A stretch of DNA of 64,000 bases. Origin: Epichloe hybrida. Lineage: Eukaryota > Ascomycota > Sordariomycetes > Hypocreales > Clavicipitaceae. The stretch's first letter is position 1. Each line of letters begins with the position of its first letter. This document shows, one piece after another, positions 46,028-58,285 of the stretch. The translations under genes and the position numbers were made by a program. Below the pieces are notes generated by a model. The model ran no database searches, was not told where the DNA came from, and saw nothing but the letters and a program-made list of their open reading frames with translations. The stretch spans positions 1-64,000 of the forward strand of contig JAFEKR010000058.1 in NCBI GenBank assembly GCA_019022495.1. The letters run 5' to 3'.

Positions 46028-48747
46028 AGGTTGAACCTGACGAGTCTAGAAATGAACATTTCAATGTAGACGAGTTGCGGATTCCCGCAAATGCCACGAA
46101 CCATGATGAACCTCAATCACTTATTTGCGGGCATGCGCGTCGTCGTCACAGTCACACAATCATACAACAACTGTCAAAATAGCTTTTTATTCGAATAACG
46201 ACACGAGAAGATGACTATGATCATGGCAGGGTGAGCCAGACCCTACTTTCCTTTGTATAATTATATCAGTGGGCTATTTAGTTTCATTTTTTGTTGCTAT
46301 CGGAAGATACACGACGAGGTAGAAATCCGATTTGGGGTGAGGTTTGCCATCACCTGTAACTCTATAAACAAGATGGGTGAAGAGGCGTTGAAAGCAGCAT
46401 TTGAGCCGAAAGAGTCGGTCGACTGGGCCATTTGATAGATGGGTTATGCCAGTGGCCGTGCAGTGGGCTTCCTTCAGCTGTGGTCGGACGGGAAAGATGG
46501 TCATTTCCGTCTTGTATTTCAATTCCTTTTTTTTTTTTTTTTTTTTTTTGCATAGGAAGCGTTCGGATTAGCGGTCCATTCCTTAATTGAACTTGCCACC
46601 AATACCGTCGGTCAATCACTTAAATTGGCACTTCCTGAGACGGGCGTGAATGCCGATGACGTGGGTTTCATTGTTGCCCACAACTGCTGCTCCATCATCA
46701 ACGACGTGCAGTCAATATCACCCACGGCCCCAGCAGGGAGTTGATATCATGTCATTCGCAGGAACGGATCAGGTTTCCGGGCCCGCGCCAACTGCGAGGT
46801 TGAGAAAGGGAGACAGCAGTTGAATGGAAATCATCCAGACAAGGTCTAGCCCGTCCTCTCACATTCATGTTGGATGTGATTCGAGGAGCACGGAGAGACA
46901 CGCCCTTTCTAGAAGACTCTCCGGTCCTTCCATTCCACTTCCATTCCATCCATTCGTTCATCCGAAATAGCCAAGACACCAAACCACCCTTCCCACTCAC
47001 CCACGCACTCACTCGCTCACTCACTCACTCCCCTTGGATCACCATGGCCCATCTGTCTCGTCCACGCTCACTCACATTTTCGTGTCGGGGGCCTAGACGT
47101 GCCCGATCTCGCACCCGCAAGCAAGCAAGGGCTATCTCGACCCCCCCTCCCCTGCCTGTCCCGCCCACGACAAAAAAACCCGGCTCACCCACGTTTTCCA
47201 ACACGCCTTACGGACGTAGAAAGGGAAGAAAAAGAAAATGCCCCCCCCCCCAAAAAAAAAATCACACCATTCGGTCCACTAGCCGCTCTCGCTTAAATCC
47301 GCCCAATCTGACATTCCAGAACCAGGCCCAAAATAAGAAAAAGGCATCCGGCATCCTCGAATCTCGAATCTCGAATCCTTCGCAAAAGGGAGGGGGAGGG
47401 GGAGGGGGAGGGGGAGGGCAGTCCCGCCCGCCCGACAAGCGAAAGCCACGCGGGCCTCGACTCTGGTCTGGTCTTGGAAATCCCTGGGAAATCCAGGGTC
47501 CAGACACAACCCTCCCCCCCTCCCCCCCCAAAAAAAAAAACCACCATCGAGACGGGGCTGGAACAAGAGATAATACATGTTTCTTGCTTCCCTTTTTCAT
47601 TTACCAGTAGTTCATAAATAGGGGTTCTCGAATTGCAAAAAAAAAAAAAAACTCCGGCAGGACCCCTGTCATGAATGAATGCCGTTCCCCCGTTCCCCCT
47701 GGTCCCGGCACACGACGAGCGGAGGAAGCCGATGAGAGCCCCTGGCCAGATATGTGGGTCGCCCAGCGAACTTTGTTTTGGGAAACTATTACGAGGTAGC
47801 ATTGTTAACGATTTTTCAAAAAAAAACGGAACGGAAACCGGGGGGGTTTCCTTGGCTTGGGTTGTTTGTTCATCCATCGCTCGAAAATACGGATTACGAC
47901 GGATGTGGTAGTGATGCGGGGCCGAGGCCAAGTTGGAATTTTGGCATCTCTAATCCGTACATACTCCGTAGTCGGGTCACGACCCTAACACGGCAATTGA
48001 CCGCAAGGGATGGCAAGGATGGCACCGGGCAACTTCCCAAACAGTAAAGAGGGCATTCACTGTGGCCGTCAAGATTATGACGGGTTGGGATTGGAATTCT
48101 GCCCTCCCGGGGCCAGCATGAGCTACGTTTGAGACCAAGTCACATTGTAGCTGCTTTCGGCAACTGGTCGAGATTGACGGACTCATCGTTCAAGTGGGGC
48201 TCAAACGGCAGCCATGTCAAGTTGCACATTCCATGTCACTTGGCAAGTAATCGCCGAGGGAAAAAAAAAGACATTCACAAGAGACCAATGAGACGGACGA
48301 AGAAGTGCGTGCTCTATAACAAAGCTCATCCATGAATTGAATGTTTCCAACTAAGTAATAGTCAAGATTACAAAATGATGGGCCCGAAGGCGTCTTAATT
48401 CATAGCCGTAGCTATCATGATTCCCATTCCGATTCCGCTCCATACCCATGGGTATCCCGTTCTATTGCGCCATGCTCCAAAATAAGCCACATGAAAATGG
48501 TTCAAGTTCCAGTAGAGTGTATGTAAGGCTTGACAAAGTAATGTGATGATGGAGAGAAATAAAAGATGAAAGATAAAAAAAGATGACATGAGAGCGTAAA
48601 AAGTACGTTGTGGTGAGATGGCAGAAGTAGTATATGCTTTCTTATCGTGGGAAGAGTAGAGAAGAGGTTGATTTTAAAAAAAAAAAAAGAATATCCTCAT
48701 GTGTACTTGGGAGGTTTCTTGGGAACAAGAGAGAGTGTGTGGTTCAG
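46028..48747. other. Convergent intergenic region, 2.7 kb
   Basis: Lies between the 3' ends of the FHA gene (plus) and the 48,748-49,581 gene (minus). It holds a T23 run (46,527-46,549), CACT-type repeats (about 47,003-47,034), a G-tract array (47,388-47,418), A10-A14 runs and one TACTCCGTA motif (47,962). The open frames in it are low-complexity and overlap on both strands; none looks like a protein family. Confidence 0.5.
47388..47418 (+). repeat. G-tract array, potential G-quadruplex
   Basis: Six consecutive runs of three to five G separated by single A. By the standard four-tract rule this can form an intramolecular G-quadruplex. It is directly preceded by a triple TCGAATC repeat (47,357-47,378). 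Confidence 0.8.
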
Positions 48748-49581
48748 TTAGAACTCGGCAGAGTGTTGCCTCGCCTCGCCTGCGTTGAAGACAACCCCTC
48801 GTCTCTTCCAGCCACCCTTCTTGATGAACTGGTCGAGCCCGTCCAACGACCTCATGGGCGGCCTGCTGGGAGCAGTGGTGCGCTTACGGCTGAAGTTGGG
48901 CATCTCCAATGCCGAGTCCTCCTCGACATCGGATATCTCGTACTCGTCAGCGGCGAGGTCGTCGACACTGTCGAGCGTTTGGATGGTGGAATCGGACCAT
49001 CGGGAGCGAGGCATGGCTGGTCTCTTGGCCAGCTGCAGTGTGAAGTAGTCCTGGGGTTCTGATGCGTCTTGCGTCATAGTGTAGTACGGCAGCATCATCT
49101 CGGTTGGCTGGGAGAAGTGCAGCTCTTGTGCGCGGCAGACAGTGTACTCGTCCTCCTCCTCATCGGCGGTGCTTTGGCAGTCGTCAGGGCTGTCTTCGTC
49201 GGCAGAATCGTCGTAGAAGAAGGTGGAGGGAGGAGAGTACGGGCTTCGCTCGGGGCTGATCAACGGTCGTTCGTGGAGACGCAGTGGTGCTTGAGAGGTG
49301 CGAAAGGTGGGATGCGAGCTGAGCGGGTCGAAGCCAGTGGAGCTGCTTCTTGTTCGTGCTGAGGGTGCTCGGGCGGTGGATGTGGAAGATGATGAAGACG
49401 ACGACGACGAGCCTTCTGAGCCCTCTGAGCCCTCGGAGGAGCGAGAGTTGTTTGAGGAGAAAGAGCCGCCGGATGAGAGAGAGCAGCCTGAGAAGGAAAC
49501 CTTGCGGATGTAAAGGTCTCGAGGCGCCGTTGCCCTGCGCTGTTGGTTGAAGCTGTGGCCTATGCTGCCGAGGACGTGCAT
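48748..49581 (-). CDS. Conserved acidic, Ser-rich fungal protein of unknown function
   Basis: A single exon of 277 residues. The N-terminal third is Ser-rich low complexity (S/G/E repeats at about 34-75, including a nine-residue serine run). The middle is acidic (D-D-S-A-D-E-D-S-P and E-E-E-D-E near 125-145). The C-terminal ~100 residues look conserved: K-R-P-A-M-P-R-S-R-W-S-D-S-T-I-Q-T-L, an acidic Y-E-I-S-D-V-E-E-D stretch, and a basic end P-S-R-P-P-M-R-S-L-D-G-L-D-x-F-I-K-K-G-G-W-K-R-R. I believe this C-terminal block recurs in uncharacterised eurotiomycete proteins, but I recognise no domain. There is no signal peptide or membrane segment, and phosphorylation-prone disorder is likely. The start is the first in-frame ATG. 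The region 5' of it is a very long non-coding stretch. Confidence 0.7.
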   Translation of the reverse strand: MHVLGSIGHSFNQQRRATAPRDLYIRKVSFSGCSLSSGGSFSSNNSRSSEGSEGSEGSSSSSSSSSTSTARAPSARTRSSSTGFDPLSSHPTFRTSQAPLRLHERPLISPERSPYSPPSTFFYDDSADEDSPDDCQSTADEEEDEYTVCRAQELHFSQPTEMMLPYYTMTQDASEPQDYFTLQLAKRPAMPRSRWSDSTIQTLDSVDDLAADEYEISDVEEDSALEMPNFSRKRTTAPSRPPMRSLDGLDQFIKKGGWKRRGVVFNAGEARQHSAEF

Positions 49582-52500
49582 GATGGCGGTGTTGCTTCTG
49601 AGTGTGATATGTGTTGTTCTATGCTCCTATGCGTATACGAGGTTGCGCAAGAGAAGGGGAGAAAAGAAAAAAAAAGAAAAAAAAAAAAAAGAAGAGAGCA
49701 GCGGTTATCTAAGAGTAGGTGACGGTGTCCTTGTTTTGTGATATGCCCGGTGTTTCGGGGTGTTTTCGGTGTTGTGGTTGGTGGTGGTAGGTAGTATCCG
49801 GATTGTCCGGCTTAAAGTGTCACTTATACTTGAGTGATGTAAGTAATGGATAGTTGTGTGTGCAAGTATTGGTTGCCCAGGTAGCAAGCAGTAGTGGAAG
49901 CTCTGTACACGAGGAAACGAATGAATGGTGATATGCCGTGAAGGGTACCCAGCGGAAGATCCGGAAGCGAGGAAGCGAGGAAGGGAAGGCATTCGAGATA
50001 TATGTATGTATGCACGGAGCGGAGCATGTGTGAGTGCTGCCTGCTGCACCCGCCTGCCGCACCTGCCTGCTGCAGGTACTGTACGTCAACTGGGCCAGGG
50101 TCAGGTCTCGAGGTCTCGAGGTCTTGGCCGGAAGTGGAGATGGGACCCGGGATATGGCTGGGATGGGGGGGGTGCCAGGTGTGCCAGGTGTGCCAGGTGC
50201 CAGTGTGGGTGAGTGGGGCCTGGAGCTGTGACTCCCACCGCCCGCCCTTCCCCCACTTGGCCTCCCGCCCATTTGCCCATCGCCATCGGCCATCGACGCA
50301 TTCATTCATTCACGCTCACGTTCGCACTTCACACGCAACAAGAACCAAGAACCCCTGTCGAGCTCGTCGTCAAGTCGCGGCTCCGCCACCAAAATGCCTC
50401 GCTCGCGCTAGCCCCGCCAGTACGCAAGAGAGGCGTGCGTGCAGTGCGGTGGGCGGAGGCAGCGGGTGTGTCCAAAGTCGCGGTGACGATAAGCACCAGC
50501 AAGCTGAAACATACTGGTCCGTATCGTAATGGTGCTTGAGCGGGTTTATTCAAACACAGAAACAAGACGATGATGAAGTGAAGCTGCTCGCTTTTCTCCA
50601 TCTCTTATTGATCAGAGTCCGTCAATTCATCCATCCATCCGTCCGTCCATCCGTCTATCCGTGCATCCATCCGTCCATCCTGCCCGTCTATCAAACCTTC
50701 CAAACCATTGACACACCTCCCCGAATCAGCAGAAGCCGGCGGTGGTCGGTGAAACGTGAGCACTAATAATAAGCAGGCGTGAGTACGTGTTGTGTGTGTG
50801 ATTGAGGCGCAAATTTGCTGATACTGTGCCTGTGGCGTCCGTTTTACTATTAGCTTTGCAAGTTGGCCCGTCTGCATTCAATCCGAGCTCTATTACGGGT
50901 TACCATAGCGGAGTACCAGCACGCCAAGAAGAGCCAGAGGCAGGCTTCGAGTTGTCATCAGGTCGCCCTCTGGATGAGCGGAATGGCGGAATGGCGAGGC
51001 TTCAATTGAACTCATCTCGCAAGTCAAGTGCCGCACATTGCAAGACAACTGTGCGACGTGATGAAAGTCCCAATGCGACATCCCTCGGCCACTTCGGCGA
51101 TGCAATTTTCAGTGACCCAAGATGACATCAACCAACTGGTGTCCAACTTGTGTGGCATCTTCTCGCCTCTCGGTGTTCAACTTCCCAGAAACCCGGAAAC
51201 CTCCCCTGCTCGGCCCCATGAGACCGCGAGGTCATTTCTGCCTCGTAAAAACAGACACCCGCTACGGAGTACGTGGGCAGTAATCCGTAGTAAATTAGTA
51301 ACGGCCTCGCTGGGCTGGCAGAAGGTTTGGACACCTGCGGGCAGTATTCTCTGCGCTTCTTAATAATACACGGCGCTGTACATACAATTAATAAGGCCGG
51401 CGGATTACGGAGCGCACTCTGCTAGTACTCCGTAAAAAACGACGGCATTGGTGATACGAGCCACAATATGTATGCTCCCCCCTGTCGACTGCGTGAGATA
51501 TGTACATAATCCGTACATCATACATGCATACAGGGCGCGCGGGGTGTCTGTTTCTATTGTTGGATATCTGGACATCATACGACGGCACGACTTGGCCGCT
51601 CGGCAAACCATCGTGACATTGACATGTGCTGGGGACCAGACGCAAACGGACTCTTTGTACGGAGTACGAGATGGGCTGATAGAATCAAAGTTGACCATGA
51701 GCAAATTAGCCATTAGGTCGCGACTTGCCAGGCGAGCCTAAGACGGCAAGTCGAGACAGGCAAAAGTCTCATCTAGCCACAATTCCACTTGATGTGCAAC
51801 CCCCAGTGGCGATCTCACGCTCGGGAAGGAAGAAGCAAAGATGGGCAGGGGGAAAGAAACTCAAATCACTTTTCTCCGCACGTCTGCAATACAAACTGAA
51901 TGGCAGGCAGGCAGGCAGGCAGGCAGCAGCATATGCAGAGACGAGACGTGCGAAGGGAAAGAGACGCATGTTTCTCGCTTCGTGTGATGGCCCTGATGGG
52001 CATCGGATCGGTTCATGAGTCAGTCAGTTGCGAGAATAACGGACCAAGTGAGGCAGATATCGAGATCTGTAATCCGTACGGAGTAAAAGTACAACTGGCG
52101 GAGCGGAACCCCCTCCATCGCAAACCCATCGCAAACCCATGCATGCTCTGTACATACGTATCCGTACGGAGTTGTATGTATGTACGTCCGTACACACGGA
52201 CGTAATATTACACGTCATGTACGTAATTACCCCTCCTCATTGCCCGAGGTCAGGAAATGCAATGCGCTCCGCTTTCTGGCGATCCATCCATCTCGCCTTT
52301 GAATCTGCATCTCATAAAGTGCTTGCTTGCGGAGGAGGAATTCTCAGAAAGCTGTCTTGTTGCTTCACCGTTCTTGTCTGTGCCGTGCAGCAATGCGACC
52401 AACTGTCGCAAACATGTAATTTCGCAGCACTCCACAGCTGGGCCAGACCGCCTTTGATCTTGGGAAGTCTTGGGGCCCGGAGTCTTGAAGGGAGACTGCC

Positions 52501-55500
52501 AGGAGGAGGAGGACTTTCTTCTTCTTCTCGGGTCGGGGGAGGGGGTGGGTAGGTGTGGGGGCCGTGCACTCTTTGGTCGCGATGCTCAACGGGGGGGGGC
52601 CAAAAAGGCGGACAGCTGGCTGGCTGGCTGGCATGCTGCTGGCGCAAAGTAAAAGGGAAAGTTTAAAATAAAATAAAAGCGAAACTGGTGTCAAGTTCAT
52701 ACCAGAACCAGAGCAGCCTCTCTCACTGGCTGACAAACCGACAAACCCACTGAATCAGGCCTAGTGGATGGCCCCCTCGCGAGTTTTTTTGTTCCTGTGC
52801 CTGAACCGGATCAAGCAGATCGGCCATGGACTTGTCCTAGAGCGGACAACAGCTCACCAACGACTGGAATGTGATGAAGTGAGTGTTGCTTTTTCATGTT
52901 CCCGTTCATTCACGATGCAAGTTAGCCTGCATGTCTTAGCAGTCGGTTTTTTTTTTCCCGAGCCAATCCAGGGCCTGCCTACCCGCTGCCAAAACACACA
53001 CACACAAGTTTCCTTTTTACTTTTTCTTTCCCCAAAAAGGGCCCGTTCTAACAGGTACGACAAACTGGCGGTGGACAGTTTTGTACGTTGTTACCAGAAT
53101 GCGCTTGACGCAGGGGCAACGAGATGGAATGCAAACGGTGCATGGCCCCCTTTTTTTCCCCCCCCTTCGTGGGAGACGGTCAGACGGTTCCAGATAAGAT
53201 CTAAATCACGGTGGTCAAGCACTGCACTCGGTAAGAGTCTCGAGTTTGCCTCCAAGTTGTTCATTAGGATTCGTTCCCAGGCGAGATAAGTCTTTGATGG
53301 CACAGCGCATGAGTCGAGGAAATCAATCCCACGGCATCTTGTTTCAACGACACAAAAACCCACATCGCGCGCGATTGCCGATGACTTGTTGTGACGGGAG
53401 GGCGACGGTGATGAACCCCTCCCCCCGGGCGACCCGTGATATCTCGCTTCTCGCTTCTCGCTTTTGAACAACAGAGTTTCCCGTCACAGACAATGTTTGG
53501 GCAGCATCGTACGGCCGGACCACCGCCAATAGCGCGTGATGAATGTGAATGACCGCGCTTCTCCGCCTTCTTCTCCACCCATCTACTAGCGAGCGGGCTA
53601 AGCTGTCTTGTTCTCCTTCTCCGTTGTTGACGTGACTTGACGTGACCTTCTTCTGGCCTAGAGGCTAGAGTAGAACTACGGGATCCGTAGAGTAAGAGAG
53701 AGAGCTGCTCTAGACCCCAGCTAGCGGCTCCCCTAGCCAAGCCGTCACCGAAAGACAACGCAATTTCCCAGTGACTGCTGACCTCACTGATCAGCCCGGC
53801 CGGGGTTATCTTCTGATCATTTTTTTTTTTTTTTTTGCACTCGCACCGGACAGACGGACAGACAGAAAACAAAAAGATGATGCGCGGCGGGTCGCACGAG
53901 GAGCCCGCTCTCTTGGCGGCAGATTTGCGACCCGTCGATGTTATTATTGGAAATTACAACAAACCAACCTTGTTTGGGAACTCTTTTCGGGTGCGCGGGA
54001 TGGGGCTGCTGACCCTGACACCTCGGCTGTTGGGGGCCGGTCATCATCAAATGGACCAGACTGGGATGATTCGTCAGCCGCAGAAGGATTACCATGATGC
54101 AATTGCATGTACGGATTACGGATTACGGATTACAGCAACAAGGCTGACGGGACGGGGACACGATTAGTGCTTTTTGGCTCGTACAATGATTACGAATCAT
54201 CACCCCGTTGCTCATCTCTCGGCAATCGCCATTATCATCAACCGGCTCTGGGCTATGCCGTGCTGCGATGCGGGCGGTGCGGGCGGTGCGATGGAATCAA
54301 ATTGATTTGAAATACATACGGATTACCAAGATCCCCTACATACAACTCACTGCGTCCACAGCCCAATTCTCGCCGAGGAACAACGGAGTAATACTCCGTA
54401 TCCGTAGATCGACCACCTGACAGACGCTTCCATGCCATTCATTGCCTTCACCGCCGTCGCGTAGTGCCAGCCAATGAGAGAACAGGCCTGGTTTCCCCGC
54501 AAGTTTTTTAAGTTTCATTGCATTGCATCGTGACACTACCTGCGCTGCTGCAGGTCCAGCTGGCACTGGGTCGCATTGCATACAGTAGTGAAGTTGATTT
54601 TTCTTTTCTCTGCCTTTTCTTTGCTTTTATCCATTGGGCACCTCGCACGCAGGCACGCAGGCACCAGGCACCAGGCACCAGGCACAGAGTGGCTGCGTCG
54701 TGGTCGTCCTCGTCGTGGTGGTGGCGGTGGTGGTGTCACCAACACATCATCTGTTGTTTACGGAGGAGTTACGGATTATTCTGCGGTTCTTTTAGGGCTG
54801 CATCCCCATTCACGACGCGCCAGCAGAGCGTCGTTGGCGGGTCGACCATGGCGCAGTGCAGTGCAGTGCAGTGCAGTGTTGATCTACGGTTTGTCTGTGC
54901 AAAATTTGACTTTTTTTCTGCCGCGGATAACAACTCAAACTTTGGTTTGTAGCTGACGAGAAACGCTCTTCTTCCTCTCCTTCCCCATGCATGTGAAAGA
55001 TGATGCTGGTCTGGTGGTGATGATGAGCGCTCTGCCCGATGCGCACTAGTCCTTGGAGAATAATGCATCATTTGTGCTGAAACATGGCACCGATGAAAGT
55101 TCCCATCGTCAATATCAAAGTTTGACATCAGATGGGCCTCGTTTCATCCCCCAGCGACATGAGGTCCCCGTCCACCCACCATTACATCACCTCGAAGTAA
55201 TACGGCAACTGCCGCACTGACTGGCACTCGCCAAACTCTAAATAGGCGGCTGTTCTGATCGATTCGTCCATTCGCGAACTTGTTCGAATAGGCGCCAATG
55301 AGAGGCCGGCCCTGGCTTTCCGACGGGCGTCGAATGGAAACTATCTTCATTCACGCTGCAACTCGGCTTCTGCTTCACGTACATATCCCGTTTTCGTGAG
55401 CAATGGTGGCGGTCTGTGATGTGTATCACCGCATTCTTTGCTTTCAGTATGTGTACCATATCTGCGTCTTGTATTAGGTTGAGTACTGGCAAAAGGGGTC

Positions 55501-58285
55501 TGTCTGTCTCTGTCTGGTTCCTTCTCAACGCGCCACAAGGCAACGCCACAACGCATACTCTTCCCCGCTTCGCTGGCGGGGCCGGCGCCCAGCCGTATTG
55601 ATTAACATGTGAGCGACACTGAACAATAGCGACCCTAATCAGGCCTAACGGATCAACGAATTCACGAGTCGGGCCCACCCACCGGATATCGGAAACGAAA
55701 ATTTCTGGGGCGGAACGCGAAGTCTGCTCGATAATACTAGTCCGTAATCCGTACTCCGTTTTGACTTTCAACTCAGAGAGCGCGCTACAATGGGCAGAGA
55801 AGGGGGGGGGGGCAGAGGGGCGCGCGTCGTTTAAGCCCCCGGTGCCCGTTTCTTTCTTGAGACTTGACACTCTGCCCGTTTGGTATCCCCCATATATTAC
55901 AGAACTTTACAGAACGGTAATAGTTTGCGCCATGACGCGTCCATTCGTCCCGCCGGCTCCACCATCCCCCCCCCCCCGCCTCGAAACCAAAAAGAGCAGA
56001 TCGACCAGACTGTCCTCGATCCACGCCCTCCACGGAGAGGAAAGCAGCTAGCAAAGTTCAAACATGGTGAACGAACCATTTCATGCACACCACGTAGCAA
56101 GCCGCACAAAACAACCTTTTTTTTTATCCTGTACAGAAGACAGAACTAGGAAGAAAAAAAAGTATGCCCGAAAACTCTATGCTGCCGTTTCCCAAAACGT
56201 CGGTGGCGTACGTGCTGCGCGTTGTATGTACCCCCCCCCGCCCCTTGCATTGGCAGAAAAAAAAAAAAACAGGTAGAGTGCATTTCCTAAAGCGGCAGTC
56301 TACGGTTGTCCAGACAACCTTTGAAGCCTTGCTCTCGGTCGCTTGTAGGCGGAATCGCATGTCACGAACCTATAATTCTCGAACTCTTCTAGGAAAGTAT
56401 ATCGGTGAGGTTTCACCTTTCTTTAGAAAGAAAATTTTACCCCCAAGTACCGCGCAAAATATGTAAGTGCACATGTTAAACCGGACTAGATAGAAGCCCC
56501 CAGCGCCCGGGAACCCGAGGAGAGAAGCCCTATTCTTTCAGTCCCGTAAGCGCACACCCCCGTTCGCGCGCAATCTTATTGGCCAGGTTCAGCCAGTCTC
56601 GCGTCTCCGGGTAGCGTCGTTCTATGGCTGGGAGGGCCCTGCCTGCGATGGCGCTCGAGCCAAGGTAAAATGCCATCATAGTTGGAGAGAACCTGATACG
56701 GGAGAAAAATCGTCCTGCACTTGCACTACCCTTATTATTAACGATGCGCGTGCGCGGCAAAAGGCTGCCTCGCTAATCTCGATGGGAAAAGAAGATTGAA
56801 ACAAACGCTTATGGAGAAGAAAGGCCCCCCCCCCCCCCGAGAACGAAAAATATACTTAGCTCGCTGCCTTAGCTCTGGATTGCGTGGTGTGAAGCTCGAT
56901 CGATCTGATCTTGTTCTACTTTTATTTCCATCCCGCCCCTCCCCAAGTCGCACGGCAACGTCATTGTCTGTCTTGATGGAGGCATCGGCGCCGGGCATAG
57001 TCCGCGCACGTCGTCATTGAAGCGGCGCCGTCTTCCCCCCCCCCCCCCCCCACCCCTAGCTTCCGAGAAGTCCGAGGCCACGCTCTGGGATAGACAACAC
57101 CATCTTTTTGATGTCTGATGCCATACTGCGAATCTCGATCCGTGATGCACGTTGGGAAACAACAATCTAGCACAAAGCTCCTCTTTGTTTTTGCGCAGAA
57201 CTGCATGTGCGGTTTCATGGCTATTGCTCTCATCGTGATGGCATGGCGCTGCATACGCGGCCGTCTGAATGTCCTCCGGCGCTGTTTTGGACTCGGATCG
57301 TTTGAAAACAGAACAAGCCGTCGTTGGCGAGAGAGAGTGTGTGCTTGCAGTAATCCGCCGAGTTTTGTCCCTCACAATGCCGACGCCTCCTCGGCACCCC
57401 GTCGATGATGAAATTTTTTTCCATCGCCGCCCCCAAACAAACTCGTCATACTAACAATGCAAGGGAGAGCGGAAGAGGCTGTGAGACCTTTTCTTTCACA
57501 ACCCATCACATAACATCCTTTCGATGACTCTCTTTTCTCACCCGGTGTCTTGATATTCGCTTGGATCGAACTTTCCACGGGCCCATCGGAGGTTTCCACC
57601 CATCGACGACAATCTTTTCCCCCGTCTCCCGAGCCCCGAATCCACTCTCAACGTCAAGTCGTCTGTTTGACTTTCAAACGAGGGAGAGAGTAGCACTTCA
57701 TGTCGACGCCTCTGCGCCAAGTTCACAAAAATCTTCCGAGACTTCCGTATTCTCACACAAAGCCCGTTGACACGCCCGAAGCATTGTTTGTCCCACTAGC
57801 ATGGCCTCGTCAAAATTGGCCGTTTTATTGTCCATCTGTCTCACCTCATCGATGCGTGTGCCTGGCCGCCATTCCAGCGCGACATGTTTATTTTGACGCG
57901 TAAAACAGTTCTCTTTACCCCATGTCATCGAGCCCTATGAATTCTGAATACACACCCGGGTTGAATTTGCTTTTTTTTTTTTTTTCTCTCTCTCTCTGGT
58001 CCTTGGCCACACTTCCGGTTATATCCAGAGAAAATGGAAGCAAGGGAGACTCTTTGTGAAATCAACAGTCCATTCAACAACCGTTGCGCGCTGCAACAAA
58101 ATGACGTGCTTGTCAGATGTCCGGCATCTCTGGAATATACCTGATATCGGTGTGAGATCCGTAAGGCAGTTCTTCAGTCAAGGGCGAGAAGAATACCACC
58201 CAACCCCCAAGCGCGATCAAATCCTTCGCCCGGAATAGCTCACCCCCCGAGCGGGTTTGACAGAGAAAAAAAAACACCTCTTGCA
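49582..58285. other. Gene-poor intergenic region, 8.7 kb
   Basis: No frame here has family-like sequence or convincing splice structure. The stretch contains simple repeats: CCAT/CCGT tetramers at 50,630-50,680, GGCA at 51,902-51,927, GTGCCAG at 50,170-50,205, CAGGCAC at 54,650-54,685, and GCAGT at 54,854-54,880. It also has homopolymer runs (for example T at 53,820-53,836, C14 at 56,825-56,838, C17 at 57,035-57,051, T at 57,969-57,985) and repeated TACGGAGTA-like motifs. It includes the upstream region of the 48,748-49,581 gene. A small or fast-evolving gene, or a non-coding transcript, cannot be excluded by eye. Confidence 0.5.
51263..55760. repeat. Dispersed TACGGAGTA / TACTCCGTA motifs
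   Basis: Exact copies at 51,263, 51,426, 51,658, 52,077 and 54,392 (and at 47,962 outside this span). One-mismatch copies lie at 52,165, 54,382 and 55,752. Several are joined to GTAATCCGTA strings or arranged as facing pairs (54,382-54,400). A triple TACGGAT lies at 54,112-54,135. All are intergenic. A 9-mer this frequent in ~8 kb is far above chance. Confidence 0.75.

Noticed and set aside
46867..47610. 247-codon plus-strand frame in the convergent intergenic region
   Set aside because: Built from CACT, poly-C and GGGGA repeats. Long frames on the opposite strand cover the same bases, and no domain is visible.
52768..53289. Plus-strand 173-codon frame
   Set aside because: Composition follows homopolymer and simple repeats (Phe/Pro runs), with no recognisable motif.
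54112..54135. Triple TACGGAT as a telomere-like repeat
   Set aside because: Only three units, not the fungal TTAGGG type, and internal to a gene-bearing region.
55238..55870. Minus-strand 210-codon frame in the gene desert
   Set aside because: Low family resemblance, overlaps alternative frames and TACTCCGTT motifs, and lacks splice or start context; judged chance in GC-balanced DNA.
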